Part shown: positions 18,405 through 31,000 of the stretch, in pieces
Position numbering within the stretch: position 1 is the stretch's first letter
How the letters are laid out: each line of letters starts with the position of its first letter
DNA from: Stackebrandtia endophytica
GTDB lineage: Bacteria; Actinomycetota; Actinomycetes; Mycobacteriales; Micromonosporaceae
DNA length: 64,000 nucleotides
Assembly: GCF_006716355.1 (NCBI RefSeq)
Contig: NZ_VFOW01000001.1
Location: 1,116,001-1,180,000, forward strand
Direction: 5' to 3'
The notes under the pieces: generated by a model
Databases searched by the model: none
Told to the model about the DNA's origin: nothing
What the model saw: only the letters and a program-made list of their open reading frames with translations
Position numbers and translations under genes: made by a program

Positions 18405-18986
18405 ATGGCTTTGGGTTATGTGCGTCCGGCGAAGGAAGCCGACGTCGACGAGATCGCTCGCATTCAGTTGTCCACGTGGCGAGCCGCCTACTCGGGGATC
18501 GTCCCTGCCGAGGTGCTGGACTCGTTGGACACGACGTGGCTGGCCCGGCAGTGGCGCGAGTCGATCGTCAACCCACCCAGTCCGACTCACCAGGTCTTCG
18601 TGGCCGTGGAACAGGCGGAGTCGGACCGGCAGGCGATCACCACCGTGGGATTCGCGGCGGTGGGCCCGGCCCCGGAGGACGAAGAGGTCGCCGAACAATC
18701 GGGGCTGGTGACCGAGATGCTGGTCGAGCCGCGTTTCGGACGCCGCGGCCACGGCAGTCGCCTCTTGTCGGCGGCGGTGGCGCACTGGCGTTCGCACGAC
18801 CTGACGACGGCCTACGCGTGGGCGTTCGCGCGGGACGCGGCAACGCTGGGCTTCTACAAGTCGGCCGGTTGGGATGCCGACGGCGCCCGGCGAACCCTGG
18901 AGATGGCCGACCAACGGGTACCGCAGGTCAGGCTGCACTGCGACCTGACCGAGGACGACGAGCCAGGTCAAGCCGCCTCGGCCTGA
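18405..18986 (+). CDS. GNAT-family N-acetyltransferase
   Basis: This 193-residue protein has the GNAT start VRPAKEADVDEIARIQLSTW and the acetyl-CoA pyrophosphate loop region MLVEPRFGRRGHGSRLL. A late motif, WAFARDAATLGFYKSAGW, is typical of the family. It would transfer an acetyl group from acetyl-CoA to an amine; the substrate is unknown. Start ATG 18405. It lies alone, 51 bp ahead of the LppM-like lipoprotein gene. Confidence 0.9.
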   Translation: MALGYVRPAKEADVDEIARIQLSTWRAAYSGIVPAEVLDSLDTTWLARQWRESIVNPPSPTHQVFVAVEQAESDRQAITTVGFAAVGPAPEDEEVAEQSGLVTEMLVEPRFGRRGHGSRLLSAAVAHWRSHDLTTAYAWAFARDAATLGFYKSAGWDADGARRTLEMADQRVPQVRLHCDLTEDDEPGQAASA

Positions 18987-19037
18987 GCATCACCAACTCG
19001 CAGAATGGCCGTTCGAAAGTAGCCACGCCACTACTAT

Positions 19038-19796
19038 GTGGTCGTGGCCATATCTCCAGCTCTGCGACGCATCGGTGGGATCACACTGTCGGCGGTGCTG
19101 CTGACACTGTGCCTGGCGGGTTGCGTCAAGATCTCGTTGCAGTCCACCGTGTTGTCCGACGACACGGTGTCCGGCTCGATCACCGCCGCGGTTCACCACG
19201 AGGCGATAGAGGTCATCGGTCCAATGGAGGCCGCAGAGTTCGTCGACACGCTGATGGACGGGGTTCCGGGCGTCTACAGCGACGAACCTTACGACGACGG
19301 CACGTTCGTGGGCCGCACCGCCTACTTCGAACACATCAGTCTGGCCGAGTTCAGCCAGTCCGGCGACTCCGAGGCCGCGGCCCTGGAGATCGTCCACAGC
19401 GGCGACCGCTATGTCCTCACCGGTGAGTGGCGACTGCCCGACCTGGACACTCAGCGAGCGATTCCCCAGGTGGACGAACCGGTGCGGGAGTCCGCCGAGT
19501 TCACCATCGCGGTCACGTTTCCCGGCGACGTCGTCGAACACAACGGAGACCTGTCCGATAAGACGGTGACCTGGCACCTGGAGACCGGGCGCACCAATGT
19601 GATGTCCGCGCAGGCGTTGGAGGCGGAAAGCCCCGAAGTCGCCTGGACCGTCCTGTGGGTGTTGTTGGCGGTTGTCGTGCTGGTCGTGATCGCCCTGCTG
19701 TTCCAGCTGCGCCGCCACAGTCTCGGGCGGGCCGGTCGCGGTAATCCCGGCAACGGGGTGACGCCGCCGGGCGGAACGGGACGTGATCCGTTCTGA
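19038..19796 (+). CDS. LppM-like lipoprotein with C-terminal membrane helix
   Basis: This protein of about 252 residues has a signal sequence and lipobox (LCLAGC, Cys near residue 29), so it is predicted to be lipidated and exported. The external domain (about 30-200) resembles the LppM domain of mycobacterial lipoproteins. A strong membrane helix follows (about 203-224, TVLWVLLAVVVLVVIALLF), then a short Gly/Pro tail in the cytosol. The start is GTG 19038, with ATG 19036 out of frame and GTG 19044 as an alternative. No ribosome site is clear. LppM in M. tuberculosis affects phagosome responses; here the role is unknown. It converges with dapB. Confidence 0.8.
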   Translation: MVVAISPALRRIGGITLSAVLLTLCLAGCVKISLQSTVLSDDTVSGSITAAVHHEAIEVIGPMEAAEFVDTLMDGVPGVYSDEPYDDGTFVGRTAYFEHISLAEFSQSGDSEAAALEIVHSGDRYVLTGEWRLPDLDTQRAIPQVDEPVRESAEFTIAVTFPGDVVEHNGDLSDKTVTWHLETGRTNVMSAQALEAESPEVAWTVLWVLLAVVVLVVIALLFQLRRHSLGRAGRGNPGNGVTPPGGTGRDPF

Positions 19797-19823
19797 TCCA
19801 GCCCCACCCGACGGTCACCCGAT

Positions 19824-20630
<807 letters not shown>

Positions 20631-21920
20631 TCAGAAGTCGGAGCTGTCGAACGGACCCGACACGGCCAGCGTAAACGGCTGGTCAAGGACCTCCTTGGCC
20701 AGTTCGGCCACATCGGACAGTTCAACGTCGTCGATGCGTCGCAGCACCTCGTCCACGCTGAGTTGATCACCGAACAACAGTTCCCCGCGTCCGAGGCGGC
20801 TCATCCGGGAACCGGTGTCCTCCAGACCGAGGACCAGACCGCCCTTGATCATCCCCTTGCCGCGCACCAGTTCGTCGTCGCGGATACCGTCCTCGGCGAC
20901 CTCCGCCAGGACTTGGCGGCTCAGGTCCAACACCCGATGGGAGTTCTCCGGAGCACAACCGGCGTAGACGGCGAACAGTCCGGTCTCGGCGAACTCGGCG
21001 GAGTAGGAGTACACCGAGTAGGCCAGCCCAGCCTCCTCTCGAATTCGCTGGAACAGCCGGCTCGACATACCGCCACCCAACACCGCGCCGAGCACCTCGA
21101 AGGCGAACCGGCGCTCGTCACGACGCTCCAGGCCGCGACCACCCAACAGCAGGTGAGCCTGTTCGGTGTCGCGTTGGACCACGACGGTGGTGGGGTCGAC
21201 CGAGGGCAACGGCTCGGTCGGGTGACGAAGTGGTGCGGGAGAAAGTGTCCGATCGGTCAACGCCGGAGCGAACCCGGCCTCGACCTGGGCGACGATCGTG
21301 GCGTGATCCAGATTTCCCGCCGCGGCCACCACCATGTGGGGAGCGGTGTAGTGCTCCCGATAGAACCGGTGGATGTCGCCCCGCCCCAGCGAGGCGACGG
21401 TCTCGGCGGTGCCGGAGATGTCGCGCGCCAACGGGTGATCACCGAACAGGGCCGAGGCGAAGACGTCGTGGACCTCGTCCCCGGGGTCGTCGTGCTGCAT
21501 GGCGATCTCTTCGAGGATCACCCCGCGTTCGGTCTCGACATCCTCGTCGCGCAGCAGCGAACCGGTGATCACATCGGACAGTACGTCCAAGGCCAGCGGG
21601 AGGTCCTCATCGAGCACCCTGGCGTAGTAGCAGGTGTACTCCTTGGCGGTGTAGGCATTGGTCTCCCCGCCCACCGCCTCAATCTGCGCCGAGATGTCCA
21701 ATGCCGACCGTCGGCTGGTTCCCTTGAACAGCAGGTGTTCCAGAAAATGGGAGGCACCCGACAGCCGGGGCTGCTCGTCGCGGGATCCCGCCTGGACCCA
21801 CACGCCGACGGCGGCGCTTCGCATGGTCGGTATCGACTCGGTGATGACACGAAGCCCGCCGGGCAGCACGGTTCGAGAAACCGTGCCGCCCAGCGGGTCG
21901 GTCACGTGCGCTTGCGTCAC
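20631..21920 (-). CDS. M16-family zinc metallopeptidase (processing peptidase type)
   Basis: This 429-residue protein carries the inverted zinc motif HFLEHLLFKG (HxxEH, about residue 58-62). The conserved NAYTAKEYTCYYA lies downstream, and GGMSSRLFQRIREEAGLAYSV in the C-terminal half carries the substrate-binding RxxxGLAY motif. Members cleave peptides inside a clam-shell chamber. The start is at 21920, GTG-type (CAC on the plus strand), 12 bp after the pnp stop, so it is probably co-transcribed with pnp. The pnp-pepR-dapB order is common in actinobacteria. Confidence 0.93.
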   Translation of the reverse strand: MTQAHVTDPLGGTVSRTVLPGGLRVITESIPTMRSAAVGVWVQAGSRDEQPRLSGASHFLEHLLFKGTSRRSALDISAQIEAVGGETNAYTAKEYTCYYARVLDEDLPLALDVLSDVITGSLLRDEDVETERGVILEEIAMQHDDPGDEVHDVFASALFGDHPLARDISGTAETVASLGRGDIHRFYREHYTAPHMVVAAAGNLDHATIVAQVEAGFAPALTDRTLSPAPLRHPTEPLPSVDPTTVVVQRDTEQAHLLLGGRGLERRDERRFAFEVLGAVLGGGMSSRLFQRIREEAGLAYSVYSYSAEFAETGLFAVYAGCAPENSHRVLDLSRQVLAEVAEDGIRDDELVRGKGMIKGGLVLGLEDTGSRMSRLGRGELLFGDQLSVDEVLRRIDDVELSDVAELAKEVLDQPFTLAVSGPFDSSDF

Positions 21921-21932
21921 GTGGTTGATCCC

Positions 21933-24383
<2,451 letters not shown>

Positions 24384-24576
24384 ATACGTCTCACAGCTCC
24401 TTCGTGTCAAGGCACGTCATTCGTCTTGGAGCTGTCTCGCGGCCGGTCTTCGATCGAAACGCACGGGCTGCCTGCCCGGACGCCACTACCGAGGACCGGA
24501 ACGACAAGACCGCTGTGACGTACCGATTCTTTTCTGTGCACGGTACCCGCGTGTTCCGCCGGGTGACCGCATGATT

Positions 24577-24608
24577 CGAGGGAGCGACTCAGGCGAGTCG
24601 CTCCCTCG
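24577..24608 (-). other. Perfect 14-bp stem-loop between rpsO and pnp
   Basis: CGAGGGAGCGACTC (24577-24590) and GAGTCGCTCCCTCG (24595-24608) pair perfectly around a 4-nt loop, starting 6 nt after the rpsO stop codon. No T run follows in the direction of transcription. It may be a partial terminator, a 3' end protecting rpsO mRNA, or an RNase III site in the pnp leader, as known for E. coli pnp autoregulation. Confidence 0.8.
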
Positions 24609-24614
24609 ATGGCT

Positions 24615-24884
24615 TTAGCGCCGGATACCGAGTCGCTTGATGATCGAGCGGTACCGGTTGATGTCCTCGTTCTGCAGGTATTTGAGCAGACGACGACGGC
24701 GACCGACCAACAGCATCAAGCCGCGGCGGCTGTGGTGGTCGTGCTTGTGAGACTTGAAGTGCTCGGTCAGGTCGCTGATCCGACGGCTCAGGATCGCGAT
24801 CTGTACCTCGGCCGAACCGGTGTCACCCTCGGAGACTGCGTACTCCTTGATGATTTCGGCCTTCGTAGCGTTATCGAGCGCCAT
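24615..24884 (-). CDS. rpsO: 30S ribosomal protein S15
   Basis: This 89-residue primary 16S rRNA-binding protein shows the classic features: [35 protein letters not shown] and [20 protein letters not shown], ending KRLGIRR. The length is exact for the family. The ATG 24884 start has GGGAG upstream on the minus strand. It lies between ribF and pnp as in many actinobacteria. Confidence 0.98.
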   Translation of the reverse strand: MALDNATKAEIIKEYAVSEGDTGSAEVQIAILSRRISDLTEHFKSHKHDHHSRRGLMLLVGRRRRLLKYLQNEDINRYRSIIKRLGIRR

Positions 24885-25073
24885 GATCTCCCTTTTGATA
24901 TCGAGATGAATGTCCCGAGCCCACGGCGTCGGGCAGGCTCAGGCGACCGCATGTCGCGGCGAACTCGACCACGGTAACAGGCCGACGACCGCATGCCGCC
25001 CGCAGGTCGGGCTGCCGGGGCATCTCATCGAGGGCCGACGGCATCCCGAACATCGAGGACCGACCGCGCCGCG

Positions 25074-26006
25074 CTACACCGCCAAGACCTTCCGCGTCGT
25101 CGCCACATCGGCCTCCATCTGGGCGATCAGCGGCGGCAACGCGTCGTAGGTGCGCTGTTCACGCAGGTGCGCGACGAAGTCGATGTTGCCCCATTCGCCG
25201 TAGAGGTCGCCGGAGAAGTCCAGTACATGCGCCTCGACGGTGCGGGCGCTGCCGACGAAGGTCGGGTTGGTGCCGACACTGATCGCGGCCGGCAGCTGTT
25301 CGCCGCCGCGCACCGAGAACCATCCGGCGTAGACCCCGTCGGCGGGGACCGCCGCGTGCGGGTCGTGGCTCAGGTTCGCGGTCGGGAACCCCAGTTGGCT
25401 GCCACCGCGATCGGCGCCGCGCACCACGGTTCCGCTGACCCGATGGGGCCGTCCCAACGCCTGAGCCGCCGCCTCGACGTCGCCCTCGGCCAGGCGCGAG
25501 CGCACATAGGTGGAGCTGTACACAGTGGTGTCGGATCCGGCGAGCGCGACCGGATCGGCGGTGAAACCGTTGGCCTGGCCCAGTTTCTCCAGTAGGTGGA
25601 CGTCACCGGCGGCCTTGTGTCCGAACCGGAAGTTCTCCCCCACCACGACTTGGGCCACGTGCAGTCGACCCACCAGCAGGTCGTTGACGAACGACTCCGG
25701 TGACAACTGGGAGAACTCCTTGGTGAAGGGTTGAACGCACAGGCCGTCCACACCGAGTTCGGCGATCAGTTCGGCACGGCGATCGAGATCGGTCAGGGTC
25801 GAGGGACGTGCGTCGGGCCGCACCACGGCCGCCGGGTGGGGGTCGAAGGTGACCACGACACTGGCCAGGCCGGCCCGGCGGGCCGACTCCACCGCTTGGC
25901 CGATGATCCGCTGGTGGCCCCGATGCACCCCGTCGAACACGCCGATGGTGACCACTGACCGACCCCAGTCGGTCGGGGTGGCGTCAATACCTCGCCAACG
26001 CTGCAT
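25074..26006 (-). CDS. ribF: Bifunctional riboflavin kinase/FAD synthetase
   Basis: This 310-residue enzyme phosphorylates riboflavin to FMN and adenylates FMN to FAD. The N-terminal nucleotidyltransferase domain carries GVFDGVHRGHQ and STYVRSRLAEGDV, and the C-terminal riboflavin kinase domain carries GTVVRGADRGGSQLGFPTANL. Length and domain order match the bacterial family. The start is ATG 26006. It lies between truB and rpsO on the minus strand, the usual actinobacterial order, with gaps of 130-190 bp. Confidence 0.97.
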   Translation of the reverse strand: MQRWRGIDATPTDWGRSVVTIGVFDGVHRGHQRIIGQAVESARRAGLASVVVTFDPHPAAVVRPDARPSTLTDLDRRAELIAELGVDGLCVQPFTKEFSQLSPESFVNDLLVGRLHVAQVVVGENFRFGHKAAGDVHLLEKLGQANGFTADPVALAGSDTTVYSSTYVRSRLAEGDVEAAAQALGRPHRVSGTVVRGADRGGSQLGFPTANLSHDPHAAVPADGVYAGWFSVRGGEQLPAAISVGTNPTFVGSARTVEAHVLDFSGDLYGEWGNIDFVAHLREQRTYDALPPLIAQMEADVATTRKVLAV

Positions 26007-26136
26007 TAGTTCCGTCCTCGCTCGTCAATCGGGCTTCGCGCTGTTCGTTGTTTCGGTTCACGCCGGTCGCCTCGTTCGAGGGCCGCGGGTACTCCGGCCT
26101 CCGACGGGCCGGCGCGCATCACTCGACAATCTTTAC

Positions 26137-27018
26137 TCAACTCGACACCAGGACCACTTCAGGGCGCGCGATCGGACCCTGTTCGGACATGACCGCCAGC
26201 ACCGTCTCATCCGGTCCGACGACCGCGTAGCGAGGCGCCAGGTCGACGGCGGGCAGGCGACCCCCGTGACCGACCACGGCCGCCTCCTCGGCGTTGACCT
26301 GGCGTATCGGCATCAGTCGCCGCACGGTCTCCAGCGTGGAGTGCGTGATCGGGCTGTCCCGTTCGGCGAGGTCCTCCAGGGTCGCGGCCTCGTCGATGGA
26401 GAATCCGCCCACTCGAGTGCGACGCAGCGAGGTCAGATGGCCGCCCACGTCAAGGGCGTCGCCGAGATCACGTGCGATTGCCCGCACATAGGTGCCGGAG
26501 GAACAGTCGAGGCTGACATCGATGTCGAGGTGGTCGTTGCGGCGAACGGCGGTGACGTCCAGGCGGGAGATCGTGACCTCGCGGGGCGGCAGTGCGACAT
26601 CCTCACCGTCACGCACCCGTTTGTAGGCGCGCTTGCCGTCGATCTTGACGGCGCTGACCGCACTGGGAACCTGTTGGATGACACCGTGCATCGTCGACAG
26701 GCTCTGCGCGATCTGGGCGTCGGTGATCGAGGAGGTGTCGCGGGTGCGCGTGACCTCGCCTTCGGCGTCGTCGGTGATCGTGGCCTCACCCAACCGGATC
26801 GTGGCGTCATAGCTCTTGTCGCAGCCGGATACGAAGGTCAACAGCCGGGTGATTCGACCGACGGCGAGGACGAGGACTCCGGTCGCCATCGGATCGAGGG
26901 TTCCACCGTGGCCAACCTTTCGGGTTCGGGCCAGTCGACGCATACGTGCGACGACGTCATGGGAGGTCAACTGTCCGGGCTTGTCGACGATCACGAATCC
27001 GGTCACGGTGTCAGTCAC
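26137..27018 (-). CDS. truB: tRNA pseudouridine(55) synthase
   Basis: This 293-residue enzyme makes pseudouridine 55 in the T loop of tRNA. It has the signature KVGHGGTLDPMATGVL with catalytic Asp, GKRAYKRVRDGEDV and SSGTYVRAIARDLG. A PUA-like C-terminal part follows (PRYAVVGPDETVLAVM). GTG 27018 overlaps the stop of the MazG-like gene by 4 nt, so these two are coupled. Confidence 0.97.
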   Translation of the reverse strand: MTDTVTGFVIVDKPGQLTSHDVVARMRRLARTRKVGHGGTLDPMATGVLVLAVGRITRLLTFVSGCDKSYDATIRLGEATITDDAEGEVTRTRDTSSITDAQIAQSLSTMHGVIQQVPSAVSAVKIDGKRAYKRVRDGEDVALPPREVTISRLDVTAVRRNDHLDIDVSLDCSSGTYVRAIARDLGDALDVGGHLTSLRRTRVGGFSIDEAATLEDLAERDSPITHSTLETVRRLMPIRQVNAEEAAVVGHGGRLPAVDLAPRYAVVGPDETVLAVMSEQGPIARPEVVLVSS

Positions 27019-27371
27019 GTTGACCGATTTTCGCAGGCGGCGCGGGATGGGGCGTCGGCCGGGTCGGGCATCCGCTCGGCGATCACGCGAGCCCGTCGGG
27101 TGAGCACCGCGTCGGGGTCCATGCGCAGACTGGCGATGGCGACCATCGCCGACAGGGCGACGTCGGCGAGTTCGTCGGCGACGTCGTCGCGTGTGTGGGT
27201 GACCCCTTTGCGGGGATTGCCTCCCCGGGCGCCGATCCAGGCGGCGGCAGCCTCACCGGCTTCCTCGGTCAGTTTGAGGATGCGCATGGTGATCTCGTGT
27301 TCATCGGTCCCGTTGGCTCGGTCGAGCCAGTCGGTGAAGCTGTCCACCGTGGTCCAGATCGTGTCGGTCAC
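27015..27371 (-). CDS. MazG-like protein
   Basis: This 118-residue all-alpha protein of the MazG/NTP-pyrophosphohydrolase type has KLTEEAGEAAAAWIGARGG and, downstream, DDVADELADVALSAMVAI. The EExxE and ExxD pattern gives the Mg2+ site. It probably hydrolyses a nucleoside triphosphate, perhaps a damaged one; the substrate is unknown. GTG 27371 is the start. Coupling to truB through a GTGA overlap is recurrent in actinobacteria by my recollection. Confidence 0.82.
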   Translation of the reverse strand: MTDTIWTTVDSFTDWLDRANGTDEHEITMRILKLTEEAGEAAAAWIGARGGNPRKGVTHTRDDVADELADVALSAMVAIASLRMDPDAVLTRRARVIAERMPDPADAPSRAACENRST

Positions 27372-27380
27372 CCGCTGATC

Positions 27381-27602
27381 CTAGAGGTCGTCCACCGAAT
27401 CGCCGTCGGTGGTGGAACGAGGACCGTCGGCCTCGCACAACCTCTGGAACACCGTCGGAGCCGACCGACGTGTCGGGCTCCGGACCCGCTTGCGCAGGTC
27501 GGGTTGAGGAGTCGCAAACGGTTCATGGCCGACTCCGACGGTGTTGTGAAGTGCATTCGAGGCGACGGCCTCATCGATCGAATCGCTCAGGCGGGACTTC
27601 AT
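27381..27602 (-). CDS. Possible small protein (73 aa), coupled to upstream ORF
   Basis: ATG 27602 begins an ORF (KSRLSDSIDEAVASN to DGDSVDDL) whose start overlaps the stop of the next upstream ORF as ATGA. It ends 10 bp before the MazG-like gene start. Codon third positions are mostly G/C. There is no ribosome site of its own and no recognisable domain. It could be real but is short and unconfirmed. Confidence 0.3.
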   Translation of the reverse strand: MKSRLSDSIDEAVASNALHNTVGVGHEPFATPQPDLRKRVRSPTRRSAPTVFQRLCEADGPRSTTDGDSVDDL

Positions 27603-27790
27603 GGCAGGAATTCCCGCGCCTGCGCGATGGCGAACGTCGACACCGCTGTCATCGAATGCCCTTCGATATTGACAATCACCGGCAAGTCCACTCGTCTGAT
27701 TGCCTGTGCACCCCTGGAACTGCAACTCAGACCGAGGGCACCGCCACCGGTGACGCCAAGTCTCACTGTGAAATTTTTATGAGTACGCAC
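27599..27790 (-). CDS. Possible small protein (63 aa), first of a coupled pair
   Basis: This short ORF on the minus strand reads VRTHKNFTVRLG and ends VDLPVIVNIEGHS then AIAQAREFLP, plausible protein-like sequence. GTG 27790 or a later GTG would start it. Its base composition is closer to the AT-richer flank than to the neighbouring truB. The rest of the 690-bp gap before the SARP gene (27791-28058) holds a 35-codon plus-strand ORF at 27779-27886 with no ribosome site and the direct repeats listed separately. Confidence 0.28.
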   Translation of the reverse strand: MRTHKNFTVRLGVTGGGALGLSCSSRGAQAIRRVDLPVIVNIEGHSMTAVSTFAIAQAREFLP

Positions 27791-27925
27791 CGAATGGAGT
27801 CCAGCACACCGTCCTCAAGCGACCGGCGTTTCTCAATGGCGCGCAACCGACGAACGGCGCCGCGTCAGCCCCGACCATCGGCATAGGTCTCATGTGGTGT
27901 CCTTCTCGTCCGGGTTGTGTGGAAC

Positions 27926-28034
27926 ATCGGTCGCGAAGTGTGTGATGGAACTCTATGGCCTGATTCTGTTGAGAATCTTGCGAAACCTTCCGGGTATCTT
28001 CTGATATCGGCGTCGCGATCGGTCACGAAGTGTG
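27926..28034. repeat. 17-bp direct repeats upstream of the first SARP gene
   Basis: ATCGGTCGCGAAGTGTG (27926-27942) and ATCGGTCACGAAGTGTG (28018-28034) differ at one base. They are 92 bp apart, and the second ends 24 bp before the SARP start codon. SARPs bind direct repeats near promoters, so these are candidate operator sites for this or a related regulator, though SARP heptamer repeats are usually more closely spaced. Confidence 0.5.
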
Positions 28035-28058
28035 GACAGGCCGGTCAGAGAGGCAGTC

Positions 28059-31000
28059 ATGCTGATCCGGATACTGGGAACCGTCGAGGTGGCCGCAAGC
28101 GACTCATGGGTGAAGGCGGGTTCACCCAAACAGAACTGCGTGCTCGCCGCGCTTGCCCTGTCGCCCAATAAAAGCCTGAGCATCGATGCGATAGCCAATC
28201 GCGTCTGGGGAATCGATCCGCCGGCCTCGGCTCGCGGGGTGATCTACGGCCACGTCAATCGATTGCGGGAACTGTTGCGGCCGCATCACGGTGTCCGGCT
28301 GGCGAGGGTCACCGGCGGTGGGTATCGGCTCGACATCGCCACCGATCTCGTCGACGCCCTCCACATGAGAGCCGTCCATGACCGCGCCCGGACGGCCGCC
28401 ACCCCTGATGAGGCGTCCCGACTGTGGCGCGAGGTCATCGATCTGTGGCGGGGCGCGGCGTTGTCGGGCGTGTCCGGCGACTGGGCCGACCGCACACGCA
28501 CCGGCTTGGAGCGTTACCGTTCGGCGGCCTACACCGGATACTTCGACGCCGAGCTTCTCGCGGGCCGACACCGCAACATCATCGGTGAACTCGAGGAGCA
28601 GTTGAGCCTCGCACCCGATGACGAAGCCCTGGTCGCCACCCTGATGCTCGCCCTGCATCGGGACGACCGCTCGGCGGAGGCGCTGGAACGCTATGCGACG
28701 CTGCGGGAGAGACTTCGCCGCGAGCGTCAGCGCGAACCGGGCACCACACTGCGGCGACTGCATCGTGAGATCCTGCGTGGTGACCGTGTGCCGTCGACGC
28801 GTGAGCCGACATCGATCACCGAACCGCCGGTCATCTCGTCGAACCGGGTGATTCCCCGGCAGCTGCCGGGTGCCACCGCGAGCTTCACCGGTCGCCGGAT
28901 CGAACTCGCCACCCTGATGTCCAGGTTGAAGTCGCCGCGAGACCGCCCGGTGGTGGTCATCGACGGCATGGCCGGGGTCGGTAAGTCGACATTGGCCACA
29001 CAGGCGACGAATCAACTGATGGACACCTACGTCGATGGACAAATATTCATTGACCTAAACGGATACAGCGATGCCACGGATCCGGTCACCGCACACGGCG
29101 CCCGGTATCGAGTACTGCGGAGCATCGGATTCGCCGTCGAGCACATACCCGCCACAGTGGAACACCGCGCCGAGGTCTATCGTTCGGCGCTGGCCGGGAA
29201 GCGGCTGCTGCTGTTCCTCGACAACGCCGACGACGAGGCACAGGTGGCGCCACTGCTGGCCGGTATCGACGCCGGCGCCGCGGTCATCACCAGCCGGCGG
29301 CGACTCACCATCGACGGGGCGACGCCCATGTCACTGGGGGAATTGACGCATGAGCAGTCTCGCGAGTTGCTACTGGCGGCCGGCGGACCGGGCCGGTTCG
29401 ACCCCTCCGAGGATGCGGCGCTCAACGATCTGGCGACCTGGTGTGGCGGGTTGCCGCTGGCCCTTCGCATCGCGGCGGCACGACTGCGTAGTCGCCCACA
29501 GTGGAGTGTTTCGGACCTGTTGAGTCGGCTGCGCGACGACCACAGCGGAATGGACCACCTGGCGGTGGGACAACGCAGCGTATCGGCCGCCTTGGCGCTG
29601 TCATTGCGGCAACTGACCGATCGGCAGCGGGAACTGCTCATCGGATTGGCCTGGTTCCCCGGCCCCGACCTCACCGACTCGGCCACCGGCGCGGTGTCGG
29701 GGCAACCAGAGGTTCCCACCGCGGCGACCCTGGCCGAGCTCGTCGACGCCAATCTGCTCGAGAACTGCGGGCAGGGCCGTCATCGACTGCACGACCTGGT
29801 GCGCCGGTTCGTCAGAACGACGGCAGCCCCACCCGAGGGCCTGGCCGACCGGGTCGGAACCTGGTACCTCTACAACACCGCGATCGCTCGCGACACCTAC
29901 ATTCCCCAGCCGAAGGGCTTCTCGCTGCCACCACTGCCGGAGACGGTCGACGAGGTCGCCTTCGACGACGACCTGGCGGCACGCCGGTGGTTCATCGCCG
30001 AAGGCGACAACATCGCCGCCGTGATCAGCGAACTCGCACACCGGCGATCCTCGTCGATGGTGTGGCAGCTGTCGGCGGTGACGCTGTGCCACACCATCGT
30101 CAACGGCGATCGCGGCACCACCGACCGTCTGGGCGGCTGGGGGCTGACCGCGGCCGTGAACACCGGGGATCTCGCGGGCGAAGCCGTGTTGCGTCGCAAC
30201 CTCGGCTACCGCGCCTTGATCGACGACGACTGGGACACCGCGCTGGGCCACTTCGAGCCCGGTCTTCGACTGGCTCGCGAAACCGGCAACCAGGCCGTGG
30301 AGTCGATGATCCTGTCGTGGCTGGGGCATCTGCACTATCGGCGCGGGGAGTTGGCTGCGGCCGCGGAGTACGCGTCGATGGAGTGCGCGGTCAATCAGGG
30401 CATCGATCAGCGACGAGAGCTTGACGCGATCAACAATCTCGCGGTGATCACGACGGACCTGGGGCGGTTGACCGATGCGAAGCAGCTGTTGCAGGAGGCT
30501 CTGCCGCGGTTTCAGAGCTTGGACCACCCGGGAGTCGGCACGGCGCTGGGCAATCTCGCCGAAGTCAGCGCCGCACTCGGCGAATTGGAGGCGGCACTGC
30601 GCTATGAGGACGATGCGGAGCCACACCTGGTCGGGGACACCGATCAGGTGGCGGCGCTGCTGCGGCGTTCGCAGGTTCACCGTTGGCTCGGTGACCGGAA
30701 CACCGCTCTCGGGTTGGCGTTGCGGGCACTGCGGCTGACCTCCGATTCCGCAGTGACACAGCTGCGCGCGACGGCGTTGACCCAAGCCGCCGCGGCCTGC
30801 GACGACCCCGATTCGGCCGCCCGCTACGCACGCGAATCCATTGAAGCAGCCGAGCTGTTGTCCGATGTGGCCGCAATGACGCTGGGACACCTTCGGTTGG
30901 CGGAAGCACTATTGGAGGCCGGAAACACGGCGGAAGCGGGTCGTGAACTCGAACTGGCCGAATTGACGGCGGCAGAAACGGGGCGAGAGCCGCTACGGGC

